64,000 nt of DNA, taken from NCBI GenBank assembly GCA_031769625.1, contig JAUIMM010002349.1, forward strand, positions 610,367 to 674,366. Reading direction: 5' to 3'. This document shows positions 50,656 to 62,395 of the stretch, piece by piece. How positions within the stretch are numbered: position 1 is the stretch's first letter; every line of letters begins with the position of its first letter. The notes under the pieces are model-generated. The model ran no database searches, was not told the origin of the DNA, and saw only the letters and a program-made list of their open reading frames with translations. The translations under genes and the position numbers were made by a program. Origin of the DNA: Taudactylus pleione (lineage: Eukaryota > Chordata > Amphibia > Anura > Myobatrachidae).

Positions 50656-52930
50656 AATAAAAAATTTTGGACGATGTTTAAGGTCCGGGGCTTACGTAAT
50701 TTTTCATAAGGGTAAATATATTTCTGGTGAGTTCTGTGAAAATTAAGCACCAAAATCAACTTCTGTCACTGCAGCAAATCTTTTTTAAGTTGTACCAACA
50801 TTTTTAAGCAGAATTTGGGGATTTTTGAAGAAAAAAAAATTTGCCAGATTTTTAAGGTCCGGGGCTTACGTAATTTTTCATATGGGTAAATATATTTCTG
50901 GTGAGTTCTGTGTCAAAATTATGTACCAAAATCAACTTCTGCCACTGCAGGAAATCTTTTTTAAGTTGTACCAACATTTTTCAGCAGAATTTGGGGAATT
51001 TTGAAGAAAAAAAATTTTGGACGATGTTTAAGGTCCGGGGCTTACATAATTTTTCATAAGGGTAAATATATTTCTGGTGAGTTCTGTGTCAAAATTAAGC
51101 ACCAAAATCAACTTCTGTCACTGCAGCAAATCTTTTTTTATTTGTACCAACATTTTTAAGCAGAATTTGGGGATTTTTGGAAAAAATAAATTTTGGCCGA
51201 TATTTAAGGTCCGGGGCTTACGTAATTTTTCATAAGGGTAAATATATTTCTGGTGAGTTCTGTGTCAAAATTAAGCACCAAAATCAACTTCTGTCACTGC
51301 AGCAAATCTTTTTTAAGTTGTACCAACATTTTTAAGCAGAATTTGGGGATTTTTGAAAATAAAAAATTTTGGACGATTTTTAAGGTCCGGGGCTTACGTA
51401 ATTTTTCATACGGGTAATATATTTCTGGTGAGTTGTGTGAAAATTAAGCACCAAAATCAACTTCTGTCACTGCAGCAAATCTTTTTTAAGTTGTACCAAC
51501 ATTTTTAAGCAGAATTTGGGGATTTTTGAAAATAAAAAATTTGGCCGATTTTTAAGGTCCAGGGCTTACGTAATTTTTCATATGGGTAAATATATTTCTG
51601 GTGAGCTGTGTGAAAATTAAGCGCCAAAATCAACTTCTGTTACTGCAGCAAATCTTTTTTAAGTTGTACCAACATTTTTAAGCAGAATTTGGGGATTTTT
51701 GAAAATAAAAAATTTTGGCCGATGTTTAAGGTCCGGGGCTTATGTAATTTTTCATAAGGGTAAATATATTTCTGGTGAGTTCTGTGTCAAAATTAAGCAC
51801 CAAAATCAACTTCTGTCACTGCAGCAAATCTTTTTTAAGTTGTACCAACATTTTTAAGCAGAATTTGGGGATTTTTGAAAAAAAAAAAAATTGGGCCGAT
51901 TTTTAAGGTCCGGGGCTTATGTAATTTTTCATACGGGTAAATATATTTCTGGTGAGTTCTGTGTCAAAATTAAGCACCAAAATCAACTTCTGCCACTGCA
52001 GGAAATCTTTTTTAAGTTGTACCAACATTTATAAGCAGAATTTGGGGATTTTTGAAAATAAAAATTTTGGCCGATTTTTAAGGTCCGGGGCTTGCGTAAT
52101 TTTTCATAAGGGTAAATATATTTCTGGTGAGTTCTGTGTCAAAATTAAGCACCAAAATCAACTGCTGTCACTGCAGAAAATCTTTTTTAAGTTGTACCAA
52201 CATTTTTAAGCAGAATTTGGGGATTTTTGAAAAAAAAAATTTTGGCCGATGTTTAAGGTCCGAGGCTTACGTAATATTTCATATGGGTAAATATATTTCT
52301 GGTGAGTTCTGTGTCAAAATTATGCACCAAAATCAACTTCAGCCACTGCAGGAAATCTTTTTTAAGTTGTACCAACATTTTTAAGCAGAATTTGGGGAAT
52401 TTTGAAAAAAAAAAAATTGGGCCGATTTTTAAGGTCCAGGGCTTACGTAATTTTTCATATGGGTAAATATATTTCTGGTGAGTTGTGTGAAAATTATGCG
52501 CCAAAATCAACTTCTGTTACTGCAACAAATCTTTTTTAAGTTGTACCAACATTTTTAAGCAGAATTTGGGGATTTTTGAAAATATAAAATTTTGGCTGAT
52601 TTTTAAGGTCCAGGTCTTACGTAATTTTTCATATTGGTAAATATATTTCTGGTGAGTTGTGTGAAAATTATGCGCCAAAATCAACTTCTGTTACTGCAGT
52701 AAATCTTTTTTAATTTGTACCAACATTTTTAAGCAGAATTTGGGGATTTTTGGGGAAAAAAATTTTGGACGATTTTTAAGGTCCGGGGCTTACGTAATTT
52801 TTCATAAGGGTAAATATATTTCTGGTGAGTTCTGTGTCAAAATTAAGCACCAAAATCAACTTCTGTCACTGCAGCAAATCTTTTTTAAGTTGTACCAACA
52901 TTTTTAAGCAGAATTTGGGGATTTTTGAAA
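50641..52930 (+). repeat. 17-monomer unit, third partial copy (~13 monomers)
   Basis: This matches 45,390-47,672 at an offset of 5,251 bp (30 monomers): CTGTGAAAATT at 50,734, GCCGATATTT at 51,196 and GCTTGCGTAAT near 52,090. Private changes include CTGCAGAAAATC near 52,172. It ends near 52,930, where the linker becomes AAAATTTTGCCCGATG. Confidence 0.83.
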
Positions 52931-55900
52931 ATAAAAATTTTGCCCGATGTTTAAGGTCCGGGGCTTACGTAATTTTTCATATGGGTAAATATATTTCTGG
53001 TGAGTTCTGTGTCAAAATTATGCACCAAAATCAACTTCTGCCACTGCAGGAAATCTTTTTTAAGTTGTACCAACATTTTTAAGCAGAATTTGGGGATTTT
53101 TGAAAATAAAAATTTTGGCCGATGTTTAAGGTCCGGGGCTTACGTAATTTTTCATAAGGGTAAATATATTTCTGGTGAGTTCTGTGTCAAAATTAAGCAC
53201 CAAAATCAACTTCTGTCACTGCAGCAAATCTTTTTTAAGTTGTACCAACATTTTTAAGCAGAATTTGGGGATTTTAGAAAATAAAAAATTTTGGCCGATG
53301 TTTAAGGTCCGGGGCTTACATAATTTTTCATATGGGTAAATATATTTCTGGTGAGTTGTGTGAAAATTAAGCACCAAAATCAACTTCTGTCACTGCAGAA
53401 AATCTTTTTTAAGTTGTACCAACATTTTTAAGCAGAATTTGGGGATTTTTGAAGAAAAAAAATTTTGACCGATTTTGTAAGGTTCGGGGCTTACGTAATT
53501 TTTCATATGGGTAAATATATTTCTGGTGGGTTCTGTGTCAAAATTATGCACCAACATCAACTTCTGCCACTGCAGGAAATCTTTTTTACGTTGTACCAAC
53601 ATTTTTAAGCAGAATTTGGGGATTTTTGAAAATAAAAAATTTTGGCCGATGTTTAAGGTCCAGGGCTTACGTAATTTTTCATATGGGTAAATATATTTCT
53701 GGTGAGTTGTGTGAAAATTATGCGCCAAAATCAACTTCTGTTACTGCAGCAAATCTTTTTTAATTTGTACCAACATTTTTAAGCAGAATTTGGGGATTTT
53801 TGGAAAAAAAAAAAAATTTACCGATTTTTAAGGTTCGGGGCTTACGTAATTTTTCATATGGGTAAATATATTTCTGGTGAGTTCTGTGTCAAAATTATGC
53901 ACCAAAATCAACTTCTGCCACTGCAGGAAATCTTTTTTAAGTTGTACCAACATTTTTAAGCAGAATTTGGGGATTTTTGAAAATAAAAAATTTTGGCCGA
54001 TGTTTAAGGTCCGGGGCTTATGTAATTTTTCATAAGGGTAAATATATTTCTGGTGAGTTCTGTGTCAAAATTAAGCACCAAAATCAACTTCTGTCACTGC
54101 AGCAAATCTTTTTTAAGTTGTACCAACATTTTTAAGCAGAATTTGGGGATTTTTGAAAAAAAAAATTTTAGCCGATGTTTAAGGTCCGGGGCTTACATAA
54201 TTTTTCATACGGGTAAATATATTTCTGGTCAGTTGTGTGTCAAAATTAAGCACCAAAATCAACTTCTGTCACTGCAGCAAATCTTTTTTAAGTTGTACCA
54301 ACATTTTTAAGGAGAATTTGGGGATTTTTGGAATAAAAAAATTTTGGACAATTTTTAACGTCCGGGGCTTACGTAATTATTCATAAGGGTAAATATATTT
54401 CTGGTAAGTTCTGTGTCAAAATTAAGCACCAAAATCAACTTCTGTCACTGCAGCAAATATTTTTTAAGTTGTACCAACATTTTTAAGCAGAATTTGGGGA
54501 TTTTTGAAAATAAAAAATTTTGGACGATTTTTAAGGTCCGGGGTTACGTAATTTTTCATAACGGTAAATATATTTCTGGTGAGTTCTGTGTCAAAATTAA
54601 GGACCAAAATCAACTTCTGTCACTGCAGCAAATTTTTTTTAAGTTGTACCAACATTTTTAAGCAGAATTTGGGGATTTTTGAAAAAAAAAAATTTTGGCC
54701 TATTTTTAAGGTCCAGGGCTTACGTAATTTTTTATACTGGTAAATATATTTCTGGTGAGTTGTGTGAAAATTAAGCACCAAAATCAACTTCTGTCACTGC
54801 AGCAAATCTTTTTTAAGTTGTACCAACATTTTTAAGCAGAATTTGGGGATTTTTGAAAAAAAAAATTTTGGCCGATGTTTAAGGTCCGGGGCTTACGTAA
54901 TTTTTCATACGGGTAAATATATTTCTGGTGAGTTGTGTGAAAATTAAGCACCAAAATCAACTTCTGTCACTGCAGCAAATCTTTTTTAAGTTGTACCAAC
55001 ATTTTTAAGCAGAATTTGGGGATTTTTGAAAATAAAAAATTTTGGCCGATGTTTAAGGTCCGGGGCTTATGTAATTTTTCATAAGGGTAAATATATTTCT
55101 GGTGAGTTCTGTGTCAAAATTAAGCACCAAAATCAACTTCTGTCACTGCAGCAAATCTTTTTTAAGTTGTACCAACATTTTTAAGCAGAATTTGGGGATT
55201 TTTGAAAAAAAAAAAAATTGGGCCGATTTTTAAGGTCGGGGCTTATGTAATTTTTCATACGGGTAAATATATTTCTGGTGAGTTCTGTGTCAAAATTATG
55301 CACCAAAATCAACTTCAGCCACTGCAGGAAATCTTTTTTAAGTTGTACCAACATTTTTAAGCAGAATTTGGGGAATTTTGAAAAAAAAAAAATTGGGCCG
55401 ATTTTAAAGGTCCAGGGCTTACGTAATTTTTCATATGGGTAAATATATTTCTGGTGAGTTGTGTGAAAATTATGCGCCAAAATCAACTTCTGTTACTGCA
55501 ACAAATCTTTTTTAAGTTGTACCAACATTTTTTAAGCAGAATTTGGGGATTTTTGAAAATATAAAATTTTGGCTGATTTTTAAGGTCCAGGGCTTACGTA
55601 ATTTTTCATATGGGTAAATATATTTCTGGTGAGTTGTGTGAAAATTATGCGCCAAAATCAACTTCTGTTACTGCAGTAAATCTTTTTTAATTTGTACCAA
55701 CATTTTTAAGCAGAATTTGGGGATTTTTGGGGAAAAAAATTTTGGACGATTTTTAAGGTCCGGGGCTTACGTAATTTTTCATAAGGGTAAATATATTTCT
55801 GGTGAGTTCTGTGTCAAAATTAAGCACCAAAATCAACTTCTGTCACTGCAGCAAATCTTTTTTAAGTTGTACCAACATTTTTAAGCAGAATTTGGGGATT

Positions 55901-56958
55901 TTTGAAAAAAAAAATTTTTACCGATTTTTAAGGTCCGGGGCTTACGTAATTTTTCATATGGGTAAATATATTTCTGGTGAGTTCTGTGTCAAAATTATGC
56001 ACCAAAATCAACTTCTGCCACTGCAGGAAATCTTTTTTAAGTTGTACCAACATTTTTAAGCAGAATTTGGGGATTTTTGAAAATAAAAAATTTTGGTAGA
56101 TGTTTAAGGTCCGGGGCTTACATAATTTTTCATATGGGTAAATATATTTCTAGTCAGTTGTGTGTCAAAATTAAGCACCAAAATCAACTTCTGTCACTGC
56201 AGCAAATCTTTTTTAAGTTGTACCAACATTTTTAAGCAGAATTTGGGGATTTTTGGAATAAAAAAATTTTGGACAATTTTTAACGTCCGGGGCTTACGTA
56301 ATTTTTCATAAGGGTAAATATATTTCTGGTGAGTTGTGTGAAAATTATGCGCCAAAATCAACTTCTGTTACTGCAGCAAATCTATTTTAATTTGTACCAA
56401 CATTTTTAAGCAGAATTTGGGGATTTTTTGAAAAAAAAAATTTTGGCCAAATTTTAAGGTCCGGGGCTTACGTAATTTTTCATATGGGTAAATATATTTC
56501 TGGTGAGTTCTGTGTCAAAATTAAGCACCAAAATCAACTTCTGTCACTGCAGCAAATCTTTTTTAAGTTGCACCAACATTTTGAAGCAGATTTTGGGGAT
56601 TTTTGAAAAAAAAAATTTTGACCGATGTTTAAGGTCCGCGGCTTACATAATTTTTCATACGGGTAAATATATTTCTGGTCAGTTGTGTGTCAAAATTAAG
56701 CACCAAAATCAACTTCTGTCACTGCAGCAAATCTTTTTTAAGTTGTACCAACATTTTTAAGCAGAATTTGGGGATTTTTGGAATAAAAAAATTTTGGACA
56801 ATTTTTAAGGTCCAGGGCTTACGTAATTTTTCATACTGGTAAATATATTTCTGGTGAGTTGTGTGAAAATTAAGCACCAGAATCAACTTCTGTCACAGCA
56901 GCAAATCTTTTTTAAGTTGTACCAACATTTTTAAGCAGAATTTGGGGATTTTTGAAAA
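52930..56958 (+). repeat. Block M, copy 1 (~23 monomers), derived from E-type sequence
   Basis: From 53,000 to about 55,230 this matches 30,083-32,310 at an offset of 22,917 bp (131 monomers), including GATTTTAGAAAATA near 53,270. Near 55,235-55,300 it skips two monomers relative to 32,385-32,735, then resumes. From 55,802 it follows 47,574 at +8,228 bp. A shortened GGTCGGGG is seen near 55,233. A base change in the core, CATTTTGAAGCAGATTTTGG, is seen near 56,577. Confidence 0.8.
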
Positions 56959-58850
56959 TAAAAATTTTGCCCGATGTTTAAGGTCCGGGGCTTACGTAAT
57001 TTTTTCATATGGGTAAATATATTTCTGGTGAGTTCTGTGTCAAAATTATGCACCAAAATCAACTTCTGCCACTGCAGGGAAATCTTTTTTAAGTTGTACC
57101 AACATTTTTAAGCAGAATTTGGGGATTTTTGAAAATAAAAATTTTGGCCGATGTTTAAGGTCCGGGGCTTACGTAATTTTTCATAAGGGTAAATATATTT
57201 CTGGTGAGTTCTGTGTCAAAATTAAGCACCAAAATCAACTTCTGTCACTGCAGCAAATCTTTTTTAAGTTGTACCAACATTTTTAAGCAGAATTTGGGGA
57301 TTTTAGAAAATAAAAAATTTTGGCCGATGTTTAAGGTCCGGGGCTTACATAATTTTTCATATGGGTAAATATATTTCTGGTGAGTTGTGTGAAAATTAAG
57401 CACCAAAATCAACTTCTGTCACTGCAGAAAATCTTTTTTAAGTTGTACCAACATTTTTAAGCAGAATTTGGGGATTTTTGAAGAAAAAAAATTTTGACCC
57501 GATTTTGTAAGGTTCGGGGCTTACGTAATTTTTCATATGGGTAAATATATTTCTGGTGGGTTCTGTGTCAAAATTATGCACCAAAATCAACTTCTGTCAC
57601 TGCAGGAAATCTTTTTTACGTCTGTACCAACATTTTTAAGCAGAATTTGGGGATTTTTGAAAATAAAAAATTTTGGCCGATGTTTAAGGTCCAGGGCTTA
57701 CGTAATTTTTCATATGGGTAAATATATTTCTGGTGAGTTGTGTGAAAATTATGCGCCAAAATCAACTTCTGTTACTGCAGCAAATCTTTTTTAATTTGTA
57801 CCAACATTTTTAAGCAGAATTTGGGGATTTTTGGAAAAAAAAAAAAATTACCGATTTTTAAGGTCCGGGGCTTACGTAATTTTTCATATGGGTAAATATA
57901 TTTCTGGTGAGTTCTGTGTCAAAATTATGCACCAAAATCAACTTCTGCCACTGCAGGAAATCTTTTTTAAGTTGTACCAACATTTTTAAGCAGAATTTGG
58001 GGATTTTTGAAAAAAAAAATTTTAGCCGATGTTTAAGGTCCGGGGCTTACATAATTTTTCATACGGGTAAATATATTTCTGGTCAGTTGTGTGTCAAAAT
58101 TAAGCACCAAAATCAACTTCTGTCACTGCAGCAAATCTTTTTTAAGTTGTACCAACATTTTTAAGGAGAATTTGGGGATTTTTGGAATAAAAAAATTTTG
58201 GACAATTTTTAACGTCCGGGGCCTTACGTAATTATTCATAAGGGTAAATATATTTCTGGTAAGTTCTGTGTCAAAATTAAGCACCAAAAATCAACTTCTG
58301 TCACTGCAGCAGCAAATATTTTTTAAGTTGTACCAACATTTTTAAGCAGAATTTGGGGATTTTTGAAAATAAAAAATTTTGGACGATTTTTAAGGTCCGG
58401 GGGGTACGTAATTTTTCATAACGGTAAATATATTTCTGGTGAGTTCTGTGTCAAAATTAAGGACCAAAATCAACTTCTGTCACTGCAGCAAATCTTTTTT
58501 AAGTTGTACCCAACATTTTTAAGCAGAATTTGGGGATTTTTGAAAAAAAAAAATTTTGGCCTATTTTTAAGGTCCAGGGCTTACGTAATTTTTTATACTG
58601 GTAAATATATTTCTGGTGAGTTGTGTGAAAATTAAGCACCAAAATCAACTTCTGTCACTGCAGCAAATCTTTTTTAAGTTGTACCAACATTTTTAAGCAG
58701 AATTTGGGGATTTTTGAAAAAAAAAATTTTGGCCGATGTTTAAGGTCCGGGGCTTACGTAATTTTTCATACGGGTAAATATATTTCTGGTGAGTTGTGTG
58801 AAAATTAAGCACCAAAATCAACTTCTGTCACTGCAGCAAACCTTTTTTAA
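56958..58850 (+). repeat. Block M, copy 2 (~11 monomers), rich in small indels
   Basis: GATTTTAGAAAATA recurs at 57,299, 4,029 bp after copy 1. After a one-monomer loss near 57,960-58,010 the offset becomes about 3,854 bp. Extra bases occur in otherwise invariant places: GTAATTTTTTCATA near 57,000, GCAGGGAAATC near 57,075, TTGACCCGAT near 57,494, ACGTCTGTACC near 57,618, GGGGCCTTACG near 58,218, CCAAAAATC near 58,286, GCAGCAGCAAAT near 58,307 and GTACCCAAC near 58,507. Confidence 0.8.
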
Positions 58851-61800
58851 GTTGTACCAACATTTTTAAGCAGAATTTGGGGATTTTTGAAAATATAAAA
58901 TTTTGGCCGATGTTTAAGGTCCGGGGCTTACACAATTTTTCATATGGGTAAATATATTTCTGGTGAGTTGTGTGAAAATTAAGCACCAAAATCAACTTCT
59001 GTCACTGCAGCAAATCTTTTTTAAGTTGTACCAACATTTTTAAGCAGAATTTGGGGATTTTTGACGAAAAAAAATTTTGACCGATTTTGTAAGGTTCGGG
59101 GCTTACGTAATTTTTCATATGGGTAAATATATTTCTGGTGAGTTCTGTGTCAAAATTATGCACCAAAATCAACTTCTGCCACTGCAGGAAATCTTTTTTA
59201 CGTTGTACCAACATTTTTAAGCAGAATTTGGGGATTTTTGAAAATAAAAAATTTTGGCCGATGTTTAAGGTCCGGGGCTTACGTAATTTTTCATATGGGT
59301 AAATATAATTCTGGTGAGTTGTGTGAAAATTAAGCACCAAAATCAACTTCTGTCACTGCAGCAAATCTTTTTTAAGTTGTACCAACATTTTTAAGCAGAA
59401 TTTGGGGATTTTTGAAAAAAAAAAATTTAGCCGATTTTTAAGGTCCAGGGCTTACGTAATTTTTCATATGGGTAAATATATTTCTGGTGAGTTGTGGGAA
59501 AATTATGCGCCAAAATCAACTTCTGTTACTGCAGCAAATCTTTTTTAATTTGTACCAACATTTTTAAGCAGAATTTGGGGATTTTTGGAAAAAAAAAATT
59601 TTGGACAATTTTTAAGGTCCGGGGCTTACGTAATTATTCATAAGGGTAAATATATTTCTGGTGAGTTCTGTGTGAATATTAAGCACCAAAATCAACTTCT
59701 GTCACTGCAGCAAATATTTTTTAAGTTGTACCAACATTTTTAAGCAGAATTTGGGGATTTTTGAAAATAAAAATTTTGCCCCGATGTTTAAGGTCCGGGG
59801 CTTACGTAATTTTTCATATTGGTAAATATATTTCTGGTGAGTTCTGTGTCAAAATTATGCACCAAAATCAACTTCTGCCACTGCAGGAAATCTTTTTTAA
59901 GTTGTACCAACATTTTTAAGCAGAATTTGGGGATTTTTGAAAATAAAAATTTTGGCCGATGTTTAAGGTCCGGGGCTTACGTAATTTTTCATATGGGTAA
60001 ATATATTTCTGGTGAGTTCTGTGTCAAAATTAAGCACCAAAATCAACTTCTGTCACTGCAGCAAATCTTTTTTAAGTTTTACCAACATTTTTAAGCAGAA
60101 TTTGGGGATTTTTGAAATTAAAAAATTTTGGCTGATGTTTAAGGTCCGGGGCTTACGTAATTTTTCATAAGGGTAAATATATTTCTGGTGAGTTCTGTGT
60201 CAAAATTAAGCACCAAAATCAACTTCTGTCACTGCAGCAAATCTTTTTTAAGTTGTACCAACATTTTTAAGCAGAATTTGGGGATTTTTGAAAATAAAAA
60301 ATTTTAGACAATTTTTAAGGTCCGGGGCTTACGTAATTTTTCATACTAGTAAATATATTTCTGGTGAGTTGTGTGAACATTAAGCACCAAAATCAACTTC
60401 TGTCACTGCAGCAAATCTTTTTTAAGTTGTACCAACATTTTTAAGCAGAATTTGGGGATTTTTGAAAATATAAAATTGTGGCCGATGTTTAAGGTCCGGG
60501 GCTTATGTAATTTTTCATACAGGTAAATATATTCTGGTGAGTTCTGTGTCAAAATTAAGCACCAAAATCAACTTCTGTCACTGCAGCAAATCTTTTTTAC
60601 GTTGTACCAACATTTTTAAGCAGAATTTGGGGATTTTTGAAAATAAAAAATTTTGGACGATGTTTAAGGTCCGGGGCTTACATAATTTTTCATAAGGGTA
60701 AATATATTTCTGGTGAGTTCTGTGTCAAAATTAAGCACCAAAATCAACTTCTGTCACTGCAGCAAATCTTTTTTAATTTGTACCAACATTTTTAAGCAGA
60801 ATTTGGGGATTTTTGGAAAAAATAAATTTTGGCCGATGTTTAAGGTCCGGGGCTTATGTAATATTTCATATGGGTAAATATATTTCTGGTGAGTTCTGTG
60901 TCAAAATTATGCACCAAAATCAACTTCTGCCACTGCAGGAAATCATTTTTAAGTTGTACCAACATTTTTAAGCAGAATTTGGGGATTTTTGAAAATAAAA
61001 AATTTTGGATGATTTTTAAGGTCCTGGGCTTACGTAATTTTTCATAAGGGTAAATATATTTCTGGTGAGTTCTATGTCAAAATTAAGCACCAAAATCAAC
61101 TTCTGTCACTGCAGCAAATCTTTTTTAAGTCTGTACCAACATTTTTAAGCAGAATTTGGGGATTTTTGAAAAAAAAAATTTTGGCCTATTTTTAAGGTCC
61201 GGGGCTTACGTAATTTTTCATACGGGTAAATATATTTCTGGTGAGTTGTGTGAAAATTAAGCACCCAAAATCAACTTCTGTCACTGCAGCAAATCTTTTT
61301 TAAGTTGTACCAACATTTTTAAGCAGAATTTGGGGATTTTTGAAGAAAAAAAAAAAACCCGATTTTTAAGGTCCGGGGCTTACGTAATTTTTCATATGGG
61401 TAAATATATTTCTGGTGAGTTCTGTGTCAAAATTATGCACTAAAATCAACTTCTGCCACTGCAGGAAATCTTTTTTAAGTTGTACCAACATTTTTAAGCA
61501 GAATTTGGGGATTTTTGAAAATAAAAAATTTTGGCCGATGTTTAAGGTCCGGGGCTTACGTAATTTTTCATAAGGGTAAATATATTTCTGGTGAGTTCTG
61601 TGTCAAAATTAAGTACCAAAAATCAACTTCTGTCACTGCAGCAAATCTTTTTTAAGTTGTACCAACATTTTTAAGCAGAATTTGGGGATTTTTGAAAATA
61701 AAAAATTTTGGCTGATTTTTAAGGTCCGGGGCTTACGTAATTTTTCATAAGGGTAAATATATTCTGGTGAGTTGTGTGAAAATTAAGCACCAAAATCAAC

Positions 61801-62395
61801 TTCTGTCACTGCAGCAAATCTATTTTAAGTTGTACCAACATTTTTAAGCAGAAGTTGGGGATTTTTGAAGAAAAAAAAATTTTGGCCGATTTTTAAGGTC
61901 CGAGGCTTACGTAATTTTTCATATCGGTAAATATATTTCTGGTGAGTTGTGTGAAAATTAAGCACCAAAATCAACTTCTGTCACTGCAGCAAATCTATTT
62001 TAAGTTGTACCAACATTTTTTAGCAGAAGTTGGGGATTTTTGAAGAAAAAAAAATTTTGGCCGATTTTTAATGACCGAGGCTTACGTAATTTTTCATATC
62101 GGTAAATATATTTCTGGTGAGTTGTGTGAAAATTAAGCACCAAAATCAACTTCTGTCACTGCAGCAAATCTTTTTTAAGTTGTACCAACATTTTTAAGCA
62201 GAATTTGGGGATTTTTGGAAAAAAAAAAATTTTGGACAATTTTTAAGGTCCGGGGCTCACGTAATTTTTCATAAGGGTAAATATATTTCTGGTGAGTTCT
62301 GTGTCAAAATTAAGCACCAAAATCAACTTCTGTCACTGCAGCAAATATTTTTTAAGTTGTACCAACATTTTTAAGCAGAATTTGGGGATTTTTGA
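58850..62395 (+). repeat. Block N, diverged and rearranged relative of 1-3,055
   Basis: GACGAAAA at 59,063 corresponds to 78, GAAATTAAAA at 60,114 to 1,303, AATCATTTTTAAG near 60,942 to ~2,131, and GAAGAAAAAAAAAAAACCCG near 61,342 to ~2,356. The offset is 58,985 bp at first and 58,811 bp later, one monomer less. Extra monomers appear near 60,990-61,150, 61,600-61,770 and 62,000-62,100. Several one-base indels are present. The match is clearly less exact than that of the internal duplications. Confidence 0.78.
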
